DNA from: Zhouia amylolytica
GTDB taxonomy: Bacteria; Bacteroidota; Bacteroidia; Flavobacteriales; Flavobacteriaceae
Assembly (NCBI RefSeq): GCF_900116365.1
Contig: NZ_FPAG01000002.1
Span: 485,341 to 549,340 of the forward strand
Reading direction: 5' to 3'
Length of the DNA: 64,000 nucleotides
Notes under the pieces: generated by a model
Seen by the model: the letters and a program-made list of their open reading frames with translations, nothing else
The model's database searches: none
Told to the model about the DNA's origin: nothing
In this document: piece after piece, positions 28,464 through 38,042 of the stretch
Numbering within the stretch: position 1 is the first letter of the stretch
Layout: each line of letters begins with the position of its first letter
Position numbers and translations under genes: made by a program

Positions 28464-30449
28464 TTATTTAGTTGGTTTTAATTTGAATATTAATGGTTGG
28501 TTGTTTTGTAAAAATACTAACTCAGCAAATAACTGCTTTAAGCCTTCGTATTCATAACTCTCATAGTTAGATTTTTCTAACCTTAAATTATTATTGATTA
28601 CAATCTTATTATTTTTTTTTGAAACTTTATATATCATATATCCCTTATCCTCTGCTAATTTTAATCCTTTACTTTCAGGTAAATTTTCAATTAAACATTG
28701 TTCGGGGAAATTAATAATTACAGCATAATCAGCATAATAAGGGTAGCCAAAGTCAACTGGATAAAGGCGTTCATTTAGGTTGAATGGATTCTCTTTTATA
28801 CGATCTATAATAAATGGATTTAATAGCAGTTTGGTGTAGTTTAATTCATCGGTAGATTGTATATCATATTCTTCTATCAAAGCTTTTTCCAAGGCTCCTT
28901 CATTACGAGTAATGTAATTAGTAATATTATAAAATCCTTCATTGTCTAACTCGCTTTGAATTTCATTCGAAATGTCTTCATTAGATCTATTTCTTATTTC
29001 ATTCCGCCTGTTAAGTGCCTTGTATCCTTTATAAATCCTCCTTATTTTTGCAGTTATCTGATTGTCTTTTGCAATATTGATGCTTAAGGTAGTCTTTATC
29101 TCAGATGGATTAGTTATCCTTATGTCATACCAATAGCTATTATTTTTTAAGTCAAAAACCCTACCGTACCCATTCAAAGTTTTAAATGGGATCATTCCAA
29201 AGGACATGTTTTTATTAGTGATATCCAGTAAATAACTTTTATTATTATCGTTAAGTTTAACTACCAGGTAATTAAAGTCCGATATTACCGGGTGTAATTT
29301 AGTAGGCAATCCATGTTCTCTTGTGGATAATAACATGAACTCGGCATCAAAACCTGCAGCTTTTAAAAAATTTAAAAGTATCAGGTTTAATTCTGTCGAA
29401 CTCCCAGATTTCTGATCAAATGCATCTTTTACATCGATAGCGCTGAATAATGAATTTTTATTATTCCAAAAAAGTTCACTTTGAAGCCAATAATACAATT
29501 GCTTCGCTTTATCAATCCCATTAGCGTTACTTTTAGTTATTTCATTAGGAATTAGTTTTTCGAAATAGTTTTCTTTTTTTGCCTGACTACCTATTTCTAT
29601 ATCTGATTTAAATTCTTTATCGGTGTCTTTCCAAGATTTAGTGTAACGATCTACTTGTCCTTGAAAATCTTCAAAAGATTCTAATTCATAATCTATAGCG
29701 GAAAGATAATTATATTTGGAAATCATATAGTCCTCTTCCTTGAAGGCAGGAATATCTTTCATGACATATGTGTTTAAAATACAATCAGCACTTCCGACTC
29801 CTTGAAAGTAAAAGCAGTCTTTTTTAATGTCGCTTTCATGAATACTCAATTTCAATGGCCCCTTTAACATGATGTTGTACTTGTAATTAGCAGGAATTGA
29901 AGTAGAATATTCGCTATAAACTTTTGGTATATCCGACTGAAAATTCCATGAATTAAAGTTGAAGAAAAACGGAGATTCAATTACATAGCGATAATCAATG
30001 ACAGCACCAATCTGAACATTGGGTACAGTAAATTTAAGGAGGTCATAATACTCATTGTAATCTTCTAAATGGACGTCATTATTATTTAGGGATCCAGTAG
30101 TTCTGTCCGGGTTTATCACTACCGCATGTACTTCTCTAAAGATCTCCTTGCTTTTGGATGATTGTGATTTATATAATGGAATTTCGATAGTAGCCTTGTC
30201 TAATCCTTTTTTATTCAAAATTTTTATCCTAACCAGATATTCAGTAATCAATTTTACTCGATCGTATCTGTTTTTGTCTATTTTGGAAAACCCCTTTTCC
30301 ATTATAATAACGGCAGAAGCTGTTGAATCTTTGGGATATTCTTTCATTTCCAGAAGATTAGGAGGAATATCTCCAAAGGATGTTTCTTTTTGAGAGTGAC
30401 AAAAATTATTAATTATTATAATCAGGAATAAAAAGAATCGAAGCTTCAT
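28464..30449 (-). CDS. DUF3857 / transglutaminase-like secreted protein
   Basis: 661 residues with a cleavable signal peptide (about 1-19), an N-terminal DUF3857 beta domain (VKLITEYLVRIKILNKKGLD, GAVIDYRYVIESPF) and a central transglutaminase-like domain around residues 300-430. In that domain the positions expected for the Cys-His-Asp triad read Ser (GSSTEL), Tyr (DFNYLVV) and Asp (LLDIT), so it may be inactive. The protein is probably periplasmic or outer-membrane associated. Function is unknown. One base separates its stop from the channel gene start. Confidence 0.85.
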   Translation of the reverse strand: MKLRFFLFLIIIINNFCHSQKETSFGDIPPNLLEMKEYPKDSTASAVIIMEKGFSKIDKNRYDRVKLITEYLVRIKILNKKGLDKATIEIPLYKSQSSKSKEIFREVHAVVINPDRTTGSLNNNDVHLEDYNEYYDLLKFTVPNVQIGAVIDYRYVIESPFFFNFNSWNFQSDIPKVYSEYSTSIPANYKYNIMLKGPLKLSIHESDIKKDCFYFQGVGSADCILNTYVMKDIPAFKEEDYMISKYNYLSAIDYELESFEDFQGQVDRYTKSWKDTDKEFKSDIEIGSQAKKENYFEKLIPNEITKSNANGIDKAKQLYYWLQSELFWNNKNSLFSAIDVKDAFDQKSGSSTELNLILLNFLKAAGFDAEFMLLSTREHGLPTKLHPVISDFNYLVVKLNDNNKSYLLDITNKNMSFGMIPFKTLNGYGRVFDLKNNSYWYDIRITNPSEIKTTLSINIAKDNQITAKIRRIYKGYKALNRRNEIRNRSNEDISNEIQSELDNEGFYNITNYITRNEGALEKALIEEYDIQSTDELNYTKLLLNPFIIDRIKENPFNLNERLYPVDFGYPYYADYAVIINFPEQCLIENLPESKGLKLAEDKGYMIYKVSKKNNKIVINNNLRLEKSNYESYEYEGLKQLFAELVFLQNNQPLIFKLKPTK

Positions 30450-30456
30450 TAAGGAG

Positions 30457-31869
30457 TTATTTTTCTGTAATTAATTGTATAATTTTAACTCCTTTTTTCT
30501 TTCTCAAATAGCTTTGAATAATATGTTTGGCATCAGCGTTATTATCCATAGGAGTAATTACTTTCTGCAATATATGAATATTATTTAATTGAAAATTAAG
30601 GTTGTAGAATCCTACACCTTTAAACAAGCCTCCTTCTATAAGTACAGCACTTCGCTCATCAATCTCTCTACCTTTATCAATTAAAACCATATTTTTATGA
30701 GGGTAACTATATTTATTGATTGCCATTATAACACGTTCATTATACTTTTCGGCATCTTCTTTTTGAATACAAGCCCCGATACATTTTTTGATTGTATAAT
30801 TGAAACAATGGCTTTTGGCATCTGACAAGCCATTTAGTTTATTACACAAACTAAACTCTTCGGTTAGTTTGTATAGTGTGTTTTTGGCTTCATGAATACT
30901 GGTGAATGTAGTGATAGGATTACCTTTAGGTTTTATTTTTTCAATGTGCAAAGTGATATAACCTTCAGGATTCATATCTTCAAATAAGCCATATGAAAAT
31001 ATTTTTCTCTTGCGTGACCTGTTAAAATGTGGTTGATTTAACTTGATTTCTTCATTTTCTTTCAGAAGTGCAATTAACTCGCTACCTGTTTCCTCATAAG
31101 TAACTGCTGAAACTTCTTTTTGTAATGCTCTTGCTTTTTTTGAACTTCCGGTAAAGTGTTGATTTACTCTTTTTCTAATGTTTTTACTTTTTCCTATATA
31201 AATCACTCTGCCATCACTTCTATGTATATAATAGACACCTGTGGAAGATGGGAGTTCATCAACAATATTCAATAACTTAGGGGTTAATAGTGTATTGCTA
31301 CTGTTCTTAACCGACTCTTCAAGAATGTTTTTAGACTTGTCCTTAGCTAGTAATAATTTAAATAATTTCAAGGTAGCCTGAGCATCACCACTTGCTCTAT
31401 GGCGATCACTGACAGGAATTCCCAGCGATCTTGCTAATTTGCCTAAACTGTACGAAGCCTGTCCGGGGATTAACTTTTTGGAAAGTTCCACAGAGCATAA
31501 AGTATTTCTTTCAAAATCAAAACCTAACTGTTTGAACTCATTCTTTAAAACACGGTAATCAAATTGGGCATTATGTGCAACCAGAATACAATCATTTGTA
31601 ATTTCAACAATTCTTTTCGCAACCTCATAAAACTTAGGTGCGGTTGTAAGCATTTTGTTATTGATCCCGGTAAGGTTAACCACAAATGGTTGTATTGCCT
31701 TTTCAGGATTCACAAGACTTATAAATTGATCGGTTACTTTATGACCATTAAACCTGTATATGGCAATCTCTGTAATCCCTTCTTCATTATATTGTCCTCC
31801 AGTTGTTTCTATGTCGAGTATTGCGTACAATTGATTTTTATTTTGGTTATTTATAATTCCGTTCTCCAA
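30457..31869 (-). CDS. DnaQ-like 3'-5' exonuclease fused to a UvrC-type GIY-YIG domain
   Basis: 470 residues in two parts. Residues about 14-180 are a DEDDh exonuclease of the DNA polymerase III epsilon type (LDIETTGG, HNAQFDYRVL, HRASGDAQAT). Residues about 205-300 form a GIY-YIG nuclease like the N-terminal half of UvrC or Cho (STGVYYIHRSDGRVIYIGKS), followed by a region with cysteines (CFNYTIKKCIGAC). Similar fusions are known in Bacteroidetes and Actinobacteria and are thought to act in DNA repair. Its start overlaps the yggS 3' end by 23 bases. Confidence 0.9.
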   Translation of the reverse strand: MENGIINNQNKNQLYAILDIETTGGQYNEEGITEIAIYRFNGHKVTDQFISLVNPEKAIQPFVVNLTGINNKMLTTAPKFYEVAKRIVEITNDCILVAHNAQFDYRVLKNEFKQLGFDFERNTLCSVELSKKLIPGQASYSLGKLARSLGIPVSDRHRASGDAQATLKLFKLLLAKDKSKNILEESVKNSSNTLLTPKLLNIVDELPSSTGVYYIHRSDGRVIYIGKSKNIRKRVNQHFTGSSKKARALQKEVSAVTYEETGSELIALLKENEEIKLNQPHFNRSRKRKIFSYGLFEDMNPEGYITLHIEKIKPKGNPITTFTSIHEAKNTLYKLTEEFSLCNKLNGLSDAKSHCFNYTIKKCIGACIQKEDAEKYNERVIMAINKYSYPHKNMVLIDKGREIDERSAVLIEGGLFKGVGFYNLNFQLNNIHILQKVITPMDNNADAKHIIQSYLRKKKGVKIIQLITEK

Positions 31870-32506
31870 AGATGTTACTGCCTATTCGAACCATGGTGCT
31901 TCCTTCTTCTATTGCAATTTCATAATCACCACTCATACCCATAGAAAGAATTTCTAATCCCGGTAAACGACTTTTTTGGGTTTCAAATATTTCTTTAAGA
32001 TATGAAAATTCTTTTCTTACTTGTTCTTTATTGTTTGTAAATGTAGCCATTCCCATAAGTCCAACGATTTTAACATTGGTCATACTTAGATATTCGTTGG
32101 AGGTTAATAGGCTATTTAATTCGTTTTCATCCAAACCAAATTTGGTGTCTTCTTTGGCAATATGAATCTGGAGTAAGCAGTCAATAATCCTATTGTGTTT
32201 CTTAGCCTGTTTTTCAATTTCTTTGAGGAGTTTTAAACTATCTACCCCATGAATTAAATGTACGTATTCGGCCATGTATTTCACCTTATTCCTTTGAACA
32301 TGACCAATCATATGCCATTGAATATCTTTAGGAAGTTCTTCCCACTTTTGAGTCATTTCTTGGATTTTATTTTCACCAAATACTCTATGACCAGTATTGT
32401 AGGCTTCCAAAATATCACGGTTCGGTTTGGTTTTGGAAACCGCAACTAAAGTAATGTCTTTGGGAAGCTTTGATTTTAATTGAAATATATTTTCAGAAAT
32501 ACTCAT
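31847..32506 (-). CDS. YggS family pyridoxal-phosphate homeostasis protein
   Basis: 219 residues with a single-domain alanine-racemase-like PLP barrel. The PLP lysine is in LVAVSKTKP near residue 25, followed by GENKIQEM, WHMIGHVQRNKVK and SMGMSGDYEIAI, all family motifs. YggS/PLPBP proteins buffer free pyridoxal phosphate and have no known enzymatic reaction. The gene is in a minus-strand run between the DUF1015 gene and the exonuclease fusion. Confidence 0.93.
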   Translation of the reverse strand: MSISENIFQLKSKLPKDITLVAVSKTKPNRDILEAYNTGHRVFGENKIQEMTQKWEELPKDIQWHMIGHVQRNKVKYMAEYVHLIHGVDSLKLLKEIEKQAKKHNRIIDCLLQIHIAKEDTKFGLDENELNSLLTSNEYLSMTNVKIVGLMGMATFTNNKEQVRKEFSYLKEIFETQKSRLPGLEILSMGMSGDYEIAIEEGSTMVRIGSNIFGERNYK

Positions 32507-32520
32507 TAAAACAGTTAAAT

Positions 32521-33756
32521 TTAAAATTCATAAATTGTAAGTCCACTTCTTAACTTAGGTTCTATATATGTGCTTTTTGGAGGCATTTTCAGGCCTTCTT
32601 CAGCAATGAGCTTCATTTCATCAATTGTAACCGGAAGCATACTAAAGCCAACCTTAAACTTTCCTTTATCTATTAAATCTTTCATCTTTAAAGAATGCTG
32701 ATTCCCATATCCATAAGAGATACGTTTATTGTTCCGTAAATCGGAAATTCCTAATATAGGCTCTAATATTGTTTTGTACAAGATTTGCGTATCCAAAGTG
32801 CTTAAAGCATCACTAAAAATATAAACTGATTTTCGTAAATAGAGCGAATAAAAATCGTCATCTAAATACATAGAAAAGTGATGTTTTTTAGTAGGTTGAT
32901 ATAATTCTTCTCCTCGGTTTTCTATCCTATAAAATTCGTCAAGTTTAATTAAAAACTCTTCTTTGGTAAGTCCGTTAAGGTCCTTAATCATTCTATTGAA
33001 ATCGGAAATCCTTAATTCTGATTCAGGAATCATATAACTTAGGAAATAATTATAAGCCTCATTTCCTGTTTGGTTATTATCTTCCGAACGCAATTCTTTA
33101 GCTAAAAGGGAAGAAGAAGCCGAGCGATGATGTCCGTCAGCTATATATAATGTTTTTATTTTTTTAAATTCTCTTTGAATGGTTTCTACATCATCTTTTT
33201 TATTTATAAGCCAAAATCGATGTACTGATTTGTCAGGAGTAGCAAATTCATATTCAGGTCTCTGGGATGTTGTTTTTTTAATTACTAAAGCAATATTATC
33301 ATTATCCGGATAGGTGAGTAATACTGGCTCTGCATTAAAGCCAACTGTTTTTAGGTAATCTTTAAATAAGACCTCTCTTCGCTCAATGGTATCTTCATGT
33401 TTTTTAATAATATTATTGTCATAATCCTCAATACTGGCACCAGCAAAAACACCACAGAAGGAATGATCTCTTGTGTTTAGCTGGTAAATATAAAAAGAGG
33501 GTATTTCATCTTTAATAAAGGTATCATCTTCCTTAAATTCTAAATAACGATTACGTACTAATTTAAAACGTTCAACACCAGACACTTCATGCTGAAATTT
33601 ATACCCAGGATTGATAATATGTAAAAAGGAGAAAGGGTTAAATCTTAATTGCGCTTTCAATTCTTTTCGAGAGTAATCTTCATAAGATCTGGAAGCAACC
33701 AATCCAACCTTATCTCGTGATGGGCGAACAGCTTTAAAAGGAATTATTTTCGCCAT
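32521..33756 (-). CDS. DUF1015 family protein
   Basis: 411 residues of the DUF1015 family. The N-terminus FKAVRPSRDKV, the segment FLHIINP near residue 47 and the motif YIADGHHRSASS in the middle are diagnostic. The family is widespread in bacteria and archaea and often lies near serine biosynthesis genes; none is adjacent here. A nucleotide or serine kinase-like role has been suggested in the family but I cannot support it from sequence alone. No membrane segments. Confidence 0.88.
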   Translation of the reverse strand: MAKIIPFKAVRPSRDKVGLVASRSYEDYSRKELKAQLRFNPFSFLHIINPGYKFQHEVSGVERFKLVRNRYLEFKEDDTFIKDEIPSFYIYQLNTRDHSFCGVFAGASIEDYDNNIIKKHEDTIERREVLFKDYLKTVGFNAEPVLLTYPDNDNIALVIKKTTSQRPEYEFATPDKSVHRFWLINKKDDVETIQREFKKIKTLYIADGHHRSASSSLLAKELRSEDNNQTGNEAYNYFLSYMIPESELRISDFNRMIKDLNGLTKEEFLIKLDEFYRIENRGEELYQPTKKHHFSMYLDDDFYSLYLRKSVYIFSDALSTLDTQILYKTILEPILGISDLRNNKRISYGYGNQHSLKMKDLIDKGKFKVGFSMLPVTIDEMKLIAEEGLKMPPKSTYIEPKLRSGLTIYEF

Positions 33757-33774
33757 AGTTTTTGATAAGAATTA

Positions 33775-34662
33775 TTATAGAAACATTTTCGATATATTTT
33801 CAGCCTTTCTACTTTCGGAATAATCGTAGAATCCTTCTCCGGACTTCACACCTAATTTTCCGGCAGTAACCATATTAACTAATAATGGACAGGGAGCGTA
33901 TTTAGGGTTTTTAAATCCATCGTACATAACATTAAGAATTGACAAACATACATCCAGGCCAATAAAATCGGCCAATTGAAGAGGCCCCATTGGATGCGCC
34001 ATTCCTAGTTTCATAACGGTATCGATCTCTTTTACTCCTGCGACACCATTATACAAGGTTTCAACAGCTTCATTTATCATAGGCATTAAGATACGATTTG
34101 CAACAAAACCGGGATAATCGTTTACTTCAACAGGGACTTTGTTTAAGTTTTTCGAAATTTCCATTACGGTGTTGAGAACCTTATCAGAAGTGTTGTACCC
34201 TTTTATAACTTCAACGAGTTTCATAATCGGAACAGGATTCATAAAGTGCATTCCGATTACATTTTCAGGCGTATCTACAACTGCAGCAATTTGTGTAATG
34301 GAGATTGACGATGTATTCGTAGCCAGAATTGTATCAGGTCTACATAAGTTATTTAAGTCTTTAAATATTTTGAGTTTGAGTTCCTTGTTTTCAGTAGCAG
34401 CTTCAACAACCAAATCCGAATTTGAAACCCCCTCTTTAAGATCTGTTAGGGAAGTGATATTATTTAAGGTGTTGTTTTTGTCATCCTCAGAAATAGAACC
34501 CTTTGTAACCATCCGATCCAAATTCTTAGTAATGGTAGTAATTCCTTTTTCCAAAACTTCCTTAGATAAATCTACCAGGTTAACCTTATAACCGAATTGA
34601 GCGAAGGTATGAGCAATTCCGTTTCCCATTGTTCCAGCACCAATAACTGTTATGTTTTTCAT
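33775..34662 (-). CDS. 3-hydroxybutyryl-CoA dehydrogenase-like
   Basis: 295 residues, 3-hydroxyacyl-CoA dehydrogenase fold. The Rossmann motif VIGAGTMGNGIAHTFA is at the N-terminus, followed by ATNTSSISI, the catalytic His region GMHFMNPVPIM, and NRILMPMINEA in the C-terminal dimerisation domain. Short stand-alone dehydrogenases of this size usually act on C4 3-hydroxybutyryl-CoA or related intermediates in fatty acid or aromatic catabolism, using NAD(P). Specificity is inferred only from size. Confidence 0.9.
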   Translation of the reverse strand: MKNITVIGAGTMGNGIAHTFAQFGYKVNLVDLSKEVLEKGITTITKNLDRMVTKGSISEDDKNNTLNNITSLTDLKEGVSNSDLVVEAATENKELKLKIFKDLNNLCRPDTILATNTSSISITQIAAVVDTPENVIGMHFMNPVPIMKLVEVIKGYNTSDKVLNTVMEISKNLNKVPVEVNDYPGFVANRILMPMINEAVETLYNGVAGVKEIDTVMKLGMAHPMGPLQLADFIGLDVCLSILNVMYDGFKNPKYAPCPLLVNMVTAGKLGVKSGEGFYDYSESRKAENISKMFL

Positions 34663-34716
34663 AGTCTAAATAATTTCAAAGTGTGTGTTAAGTATATTAG
34701 TTATATAAGTGTGTTT

Positions 34717-35676
34717 TTAAAAAGAATTTATAATATCGTGAGCCACTTTTAAAGCCTCTGTACCATGTTCTAATGTTACAACTGGATCAGTATTATTTTG
34801 GATGGCCTTAGCAAAGGTTTCTAGTTCATCTAAGATTGCATTATTGATAGATACCTTTGGGTTTTCAAAGTAAATTTGCTTTTTAAGTCCTTCAGCATTT
34901 TGAAGGATAAGGGCAAATTCATCTGGATTTTTAGGAGCATCTTTCATTTTAACAACTTCAACCTTTTTCTCAAGAAAGTCTATGGATATGTATGCATCAC
35001 GTTGAAAGAAGCGTGATTTTCTCATGTTTTTGAGTGAGATTCTGCTCGCCGTCAAATTAGCGACACAACCATTTTCAAATTCTATTCTCGCATTGGCAAT
35101 ATCCGGAGAGTTACTAATAACAGATACTCCACTGGCATTAATACTTTTTACTTTTGAGTTTACCACACGTAAAATAATATCTATATCATGTATCATTAGA
35201 TCAAGCACTACCGGAACATCAGTGCCTCTCGGATTAAATTCGGCAAGACGATGCGTTTCAATAAACATTGGATTTTCAATTTTATCCTTAACCGATAAAA
35301 ATGCAGGATTAAATCGTTCTACATGTCCTACTTGTCCTTTAACTCCATATTCTTTAGCAAGCTTAATGATCTCAAAAGCCTCTTCTACTGAGTTGGCTAT
35401 TGGTTTTTCTATGAAAATATGTTTTTTCTTTGAAATTGCTTTAAGAGCACAATCGTAGTGAGAAAGGGTAGGGGTTACAATATCCACAACATCTACCGCA
35501 TCAATCAATTCTTCAATGGAACCAAAACTTTTATATCCGAACTCTTTGGCAACCTTTTGCGCATTTTTTTCGTTTGGATCATAAAACCCTACTAATTCGT
35601 ATTTTTCAGATTGGTTTAACAGTCGCAAGTGAATCTTGCCCAGGTGTCCAGCACCTAGTACTCCGGCTTTAAGCAT
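34717..35676 (-). CDS. Gfo/Idh/MocA family oxidoreductase
   Basis: 319 residues. The N-terminal Rossmann fold has GVLGAGHLGKIHLR and the classic EKPIA motif near residue 95; the C-terminal alpha/beta domain has GHVERFNPAF and DLMIHDIDIIL with the acidic/histidine pair of the family. Enzymes of this type are NAD(P)-dependent and act on sugars or related compounds; the substrate is not predictable. It is the first gene of the minus-strand run ending at miaA. Confidence 0.88.
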   Translation of the reverse strand: MLKAGVLGAGHLGKIHLRLLNQSEKYELVGFYDPNEKNAQKVAKEFGYKSFGSIEELIDAVDVVDIVTPTLSHYDCALKAISKKKHIFIEKPIANSVEEAFEIIKLAKEYGVKGQVGHVERFNPAFLSVKDKIENPMFIETHRLAEFNPRGTDVPVVLDLMIHDIDIILRVVNSKVKSINASGVSVISNSPDIANARIEFENGCVANLTASRISLKNMRKSRFFQRDAYISIDFLEKKVEVVKMKDAPKNPDEFALILQNAEGLKKQIYFENPKVSINNAILDELETFAKAIQNNTDPVVTLEHGTEALKVAHDIINSF

Positions 35677-35875
35677 AGAATTGTGTTTTTAACAAAAATA
35701 AGGTTATTGACCGAGATTGCCAATGGTTTATAAAATTAAAGGAAGTAACCCTAAAGTCTTTTTAATAGATGTCTCTTATGAATCGCCTTAAAAGCATATA
35801 GCTACAGGTAAGGATAGGCTTTAATCTAATAATAAATGTTAAATAGCAATATTTTTAAGTAAATAATTTTGAGTG

Positions 35876-35883
35876 TAACTTTG
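35876..35883 (+). promoter_or_regulatory. -7 box TAACTTTG before pcm
   Basis: TAACTTTG at 35876-35883 matches the consensus exactly and lies 14 bases before the GTG start of pcm. No clear -33 element. Confidence 0.5.
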
Positions 35884-35897
35884 CATTTCTAATAATT

Positions 35898-36548
35898 GTG
35901 AACCCCGTGAAAGATACTCATAAGCATAAAGGTATGCGCAACAAACTAACTGAAGTAGTTGCGGCAAAAGGTATTAAAGATTCAAAGGTATTGGCTGCCA
36001 TAAAAAAAATTCCCAGACATTTATTTATGGATAGCAGTTTTGAAGATCATGCCTATCAGGATAAAGCTTTTCCTATTGCTGCCGATCAAACAATTTCACA
36101 GCCTTACACAGTTGCGTTTCAAACAGAATTGTTAGATGTATCTCCGGGGGATAAGATATTAGAGATAGGAACAGGAAGTGGTTATCAAACGGCCGTGCTT
36201 TTAGAAATGGGGGCAGCGGTATATTCTATAGAAAGACAAAAGGAACTTTTTAAAAAAACGAATATTTTTCTTCCTAAACTGGGGTACAGGCCTAAAAGGC
36301 TCATTTTTGGTGACGGATATAAGGGGCTGCCTAATGAAGCACCTTTTGATGGTATTATTGTTACTGCTGGCGCTCCTTTTGTGCCTAAACCTCTTTTGGC
36401 TCAGTTAAAGGTAGGGGGGAAATTAGTGATTCCTGTTGGACAAAATGAGCAAGTGATGACATTGTTTACCAGAACTTCTGAAAAGGAATTTGAGAAAAAG
36501 GAGTTAGGTCAGTTCAGATTTGTTCCATTATTAGGAGACAAGAATTAA
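35898..36548 (+). CDS. pcm: Protein-L-isoaspartate O-methyltransferase Pcm
   Basis: Pcm methylates isoaspartyl residues in damaged proteins and starts their repair. The 216-residue product has the family pattern PRHLFM, DQTISQPYTVAFQ near residue 65 and the SAM-binding EIGTGSGYQTAVL near residue 93. The start is GTG at 35898; a second in-frame GTG at 35907 would remove three residues. The gene stands between two divergent or convergent genes and is followed by a small membrane gene 55 bases on. Confidence 0.93.
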   Translation: MNPVKDTHKHKGMRNKLTEVVAAKGIKDSKVLAAIKKIPRHLFMDSSFEDHAYQDKAFPIAADQTISQPYTVAFQTELLDVSPGDKILEIGTGSGYQTAVLLEMGAAVYSIERQKELFKKTNIFLPKLGYRPKRLIFGDGYKGLPNEAPFDGIIVTAGAPFVPKPLLAQLKVGGKLVIPVGQNEQVMTLFTRTSEKEFEKKELGQFRFVPLLGDKN

Positions 36549-36603
36549 TTAGATCTTTTAAAAAGCATTTTCTTTTTTGTAAATTGAAGCATAATTAAGA
36601 ATT

Positions 36604-36810
36604 ATGTTTATAAATGCTTACATATCGATTTTATCAATTTTGCATCAGGCGCCACAAGAAATCCCAAAAGAATCTGATAGTGAACCAGTGGATTTCACTG
36701 ATTTTGATAATATATTGATTTATATTATCATACCAATTTTGATTTTCATTCTGTATTTTGCCTGGAGACAAATGAAAAAACGAGAAAGAGATAGGAGGAA
36801 TAGGCATTAA
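36604..36810 (+). CDS. Small single-pass membrane protein
   Basis: 68 residues: a possible N-terminal hydrophobic stretch, an acidic segment with QEIPKESDSEPVDF, one strong transmembrane helix (about 37-55) and a very basic tail (KKRERDRR). The topology, negative then hydrophobic then positive, fits an inner-membrane protein with its tail in the cytoplasm. Similar small proteins occur in other Flavobacteria. Function is unknown. It converges with smpB with a 2-base gap. Confidence 0.65.
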   Translation: MFINAYISILSILHQAPQEIPKESDSEPVDFTDFDNILIYIIIPILIFILYFAWRQMKKRERDRRNRH

Positions 36811-36812
36811 AC

Positions 36813-37271
36813 TTATCGATATGCCTTTTTGATTCTGTCTAAGTTTCGCTTATTATCTCTGTCTTTAATGGTTTCACGTTTATCGTGAAGTTTTTTACCC
36901 TTGGCGAGAGCTATTTGCATTTTAGCTAAACCACGGTCGTTAAGAAATAGCTTTAGAGGAACGATGGTTAGGCCAACATTTTTAACTTCTTTGTGAAGTT
37001 TTCGTAACTCCCTTTTATTTAATAGTAGTTTTCGCTCACTTCTCGGTTTGTGGTTATAGTGGGTGCCATGCACATACTCCTCAATATACATATTAATTAC
37101 AAAAAGCTCTCCGCGTTCATTAAACTCACAGAAACTTTCCGCTATCGACGCTTTTCCCATACGGATTGACTTTATTTCCGTTCCGGTAAGAACAATACCA
37201 GCAACATATTTGTCCAGGATTTCGTATTCAAAACGTGCTTTTTTATTTTGTATGTTGATCTTATTTTGCAT
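36813..37271 (-). CDS. smpB: SsrA-binding protein SmpB
   Basis: SmpB binds tmRNA and brings it to stalled ribosomes for trans-translation. The 152-residue product has the oligonucleotide-binding core ([27 protein letters not shown]) and the basic C-terminal tail with [16 protein letters not shown]. Length matches the family. No tmRNA gene is recognisable nearby. Confidence 0.96.
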   Translation of the reverse strand: MQNKINIQNKKARFEYEILDKYVAGIVLTGTEIKSIRMGKASIAESFCEFNERGELFVINMYIEEYVHGTHYNHKPRSERKLLLNKRELRKLHKEVKNVGLTIVPLKLFLNDRGLAKMQIALAKGKKLHDKRETIKDRDNKRNLDRIKKAYR

Positions 37272-37332
37272 AGGAGAGCAAAAGTAATAACAATTATGGA
37301 ATATCCCATCTCATTTATTAAGATGAGTGTTA

Positions 37333-38031
37333 TTAAATACAATCAAGAGCTATTTCCACCATGTCATGTAATGATGTCTCCCTGTCTTCAGTGGATGAAC
37401 TCTCATGAGTTACCAAGCTGTCAGAGATTGTTAAAATTGATAATGCCTGAACATTGTATTTAGCAGCAATGGTATATAAGGCTGCGGTTTCCATTTCAAC
37501 GCATAAGACACCATATTTTGCCCATTTCTTATAATAATTAGAATTGTCCTGATAAAAAACATCACTTGTGAGAACATTCCCTGCTTTTACGTTAATGCTT
37601 TTGTTTTTAGCAACAGTATAAGCATTCAGTAAAAGATCAAAGTTTGCAGTAGGAGCATAGTCTTCAGCATTAAAAGTAAATCGGTTGATACTACTATTGG
37701 TAGAAGCAGACATTGCTAAAACTACATCTCGGATTTTTATATGAGACTGATAGGAGCCTGCAGTGCCTACTCTAATAAGTTTTTTGGCTCCATATTCATT
37801 AATGAGTTCATTTACGTAAATACCTATAGAGGGGATGCCCATTCCAGTACCTTGTACAGAAACACGTTTTCCTTTGTATACACCCGTGTAGCCATACATA
37901 CCACGTACTTCATTATAAAGTTTAGGGTTATCAAAAAAGGTTTCTGCAATCCATTTTGCCCTCAGCGGATCACCGGGTAAAAGTATATTTTCAGCAATAT
38001 CTCCATTAGTTGCACCAATATGAACACTCAT
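37333..38031 (-). CDS. deoD: Purine-nucleoside phosphorylase DeoD
   Basis: DeoD splits purine nucleosides with phosphate to base and ribose-1-phosphate. The 232-residue product has the family motifs [10 protein letters not shown] with the phosphate-binding region, [19 protein letters not shown] near residue 177 and TISDSL near 204 with the catalytic Asp. It lies 11 bases downstream of deoC; together they supply deoxyribose and purine salvage. Confidence 0.94.
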   Translation of the reverse strand: MSVHIGATNGDIAENILLPGDPLRAKWIAETFFDNPKLYNEVRGMYGYTGVYKGKRVSVQGTGMGIPSIGIYVNELINEYGAKKLIRVGTAGSYQSHIKIRDVVLAMSASTNSSINRFTFNAEDYAPTANFDLLLNAYTVAKNKSINVKAGNVLTSDVFYQDNSNYYKKWAKYGVLCVEMETAALYTIAAKYNVQALSILTISDSLVTHESSSTEDRETSLHDMVEIALDCI

Positions 38032-38042
38032 CAGTATTAGGT

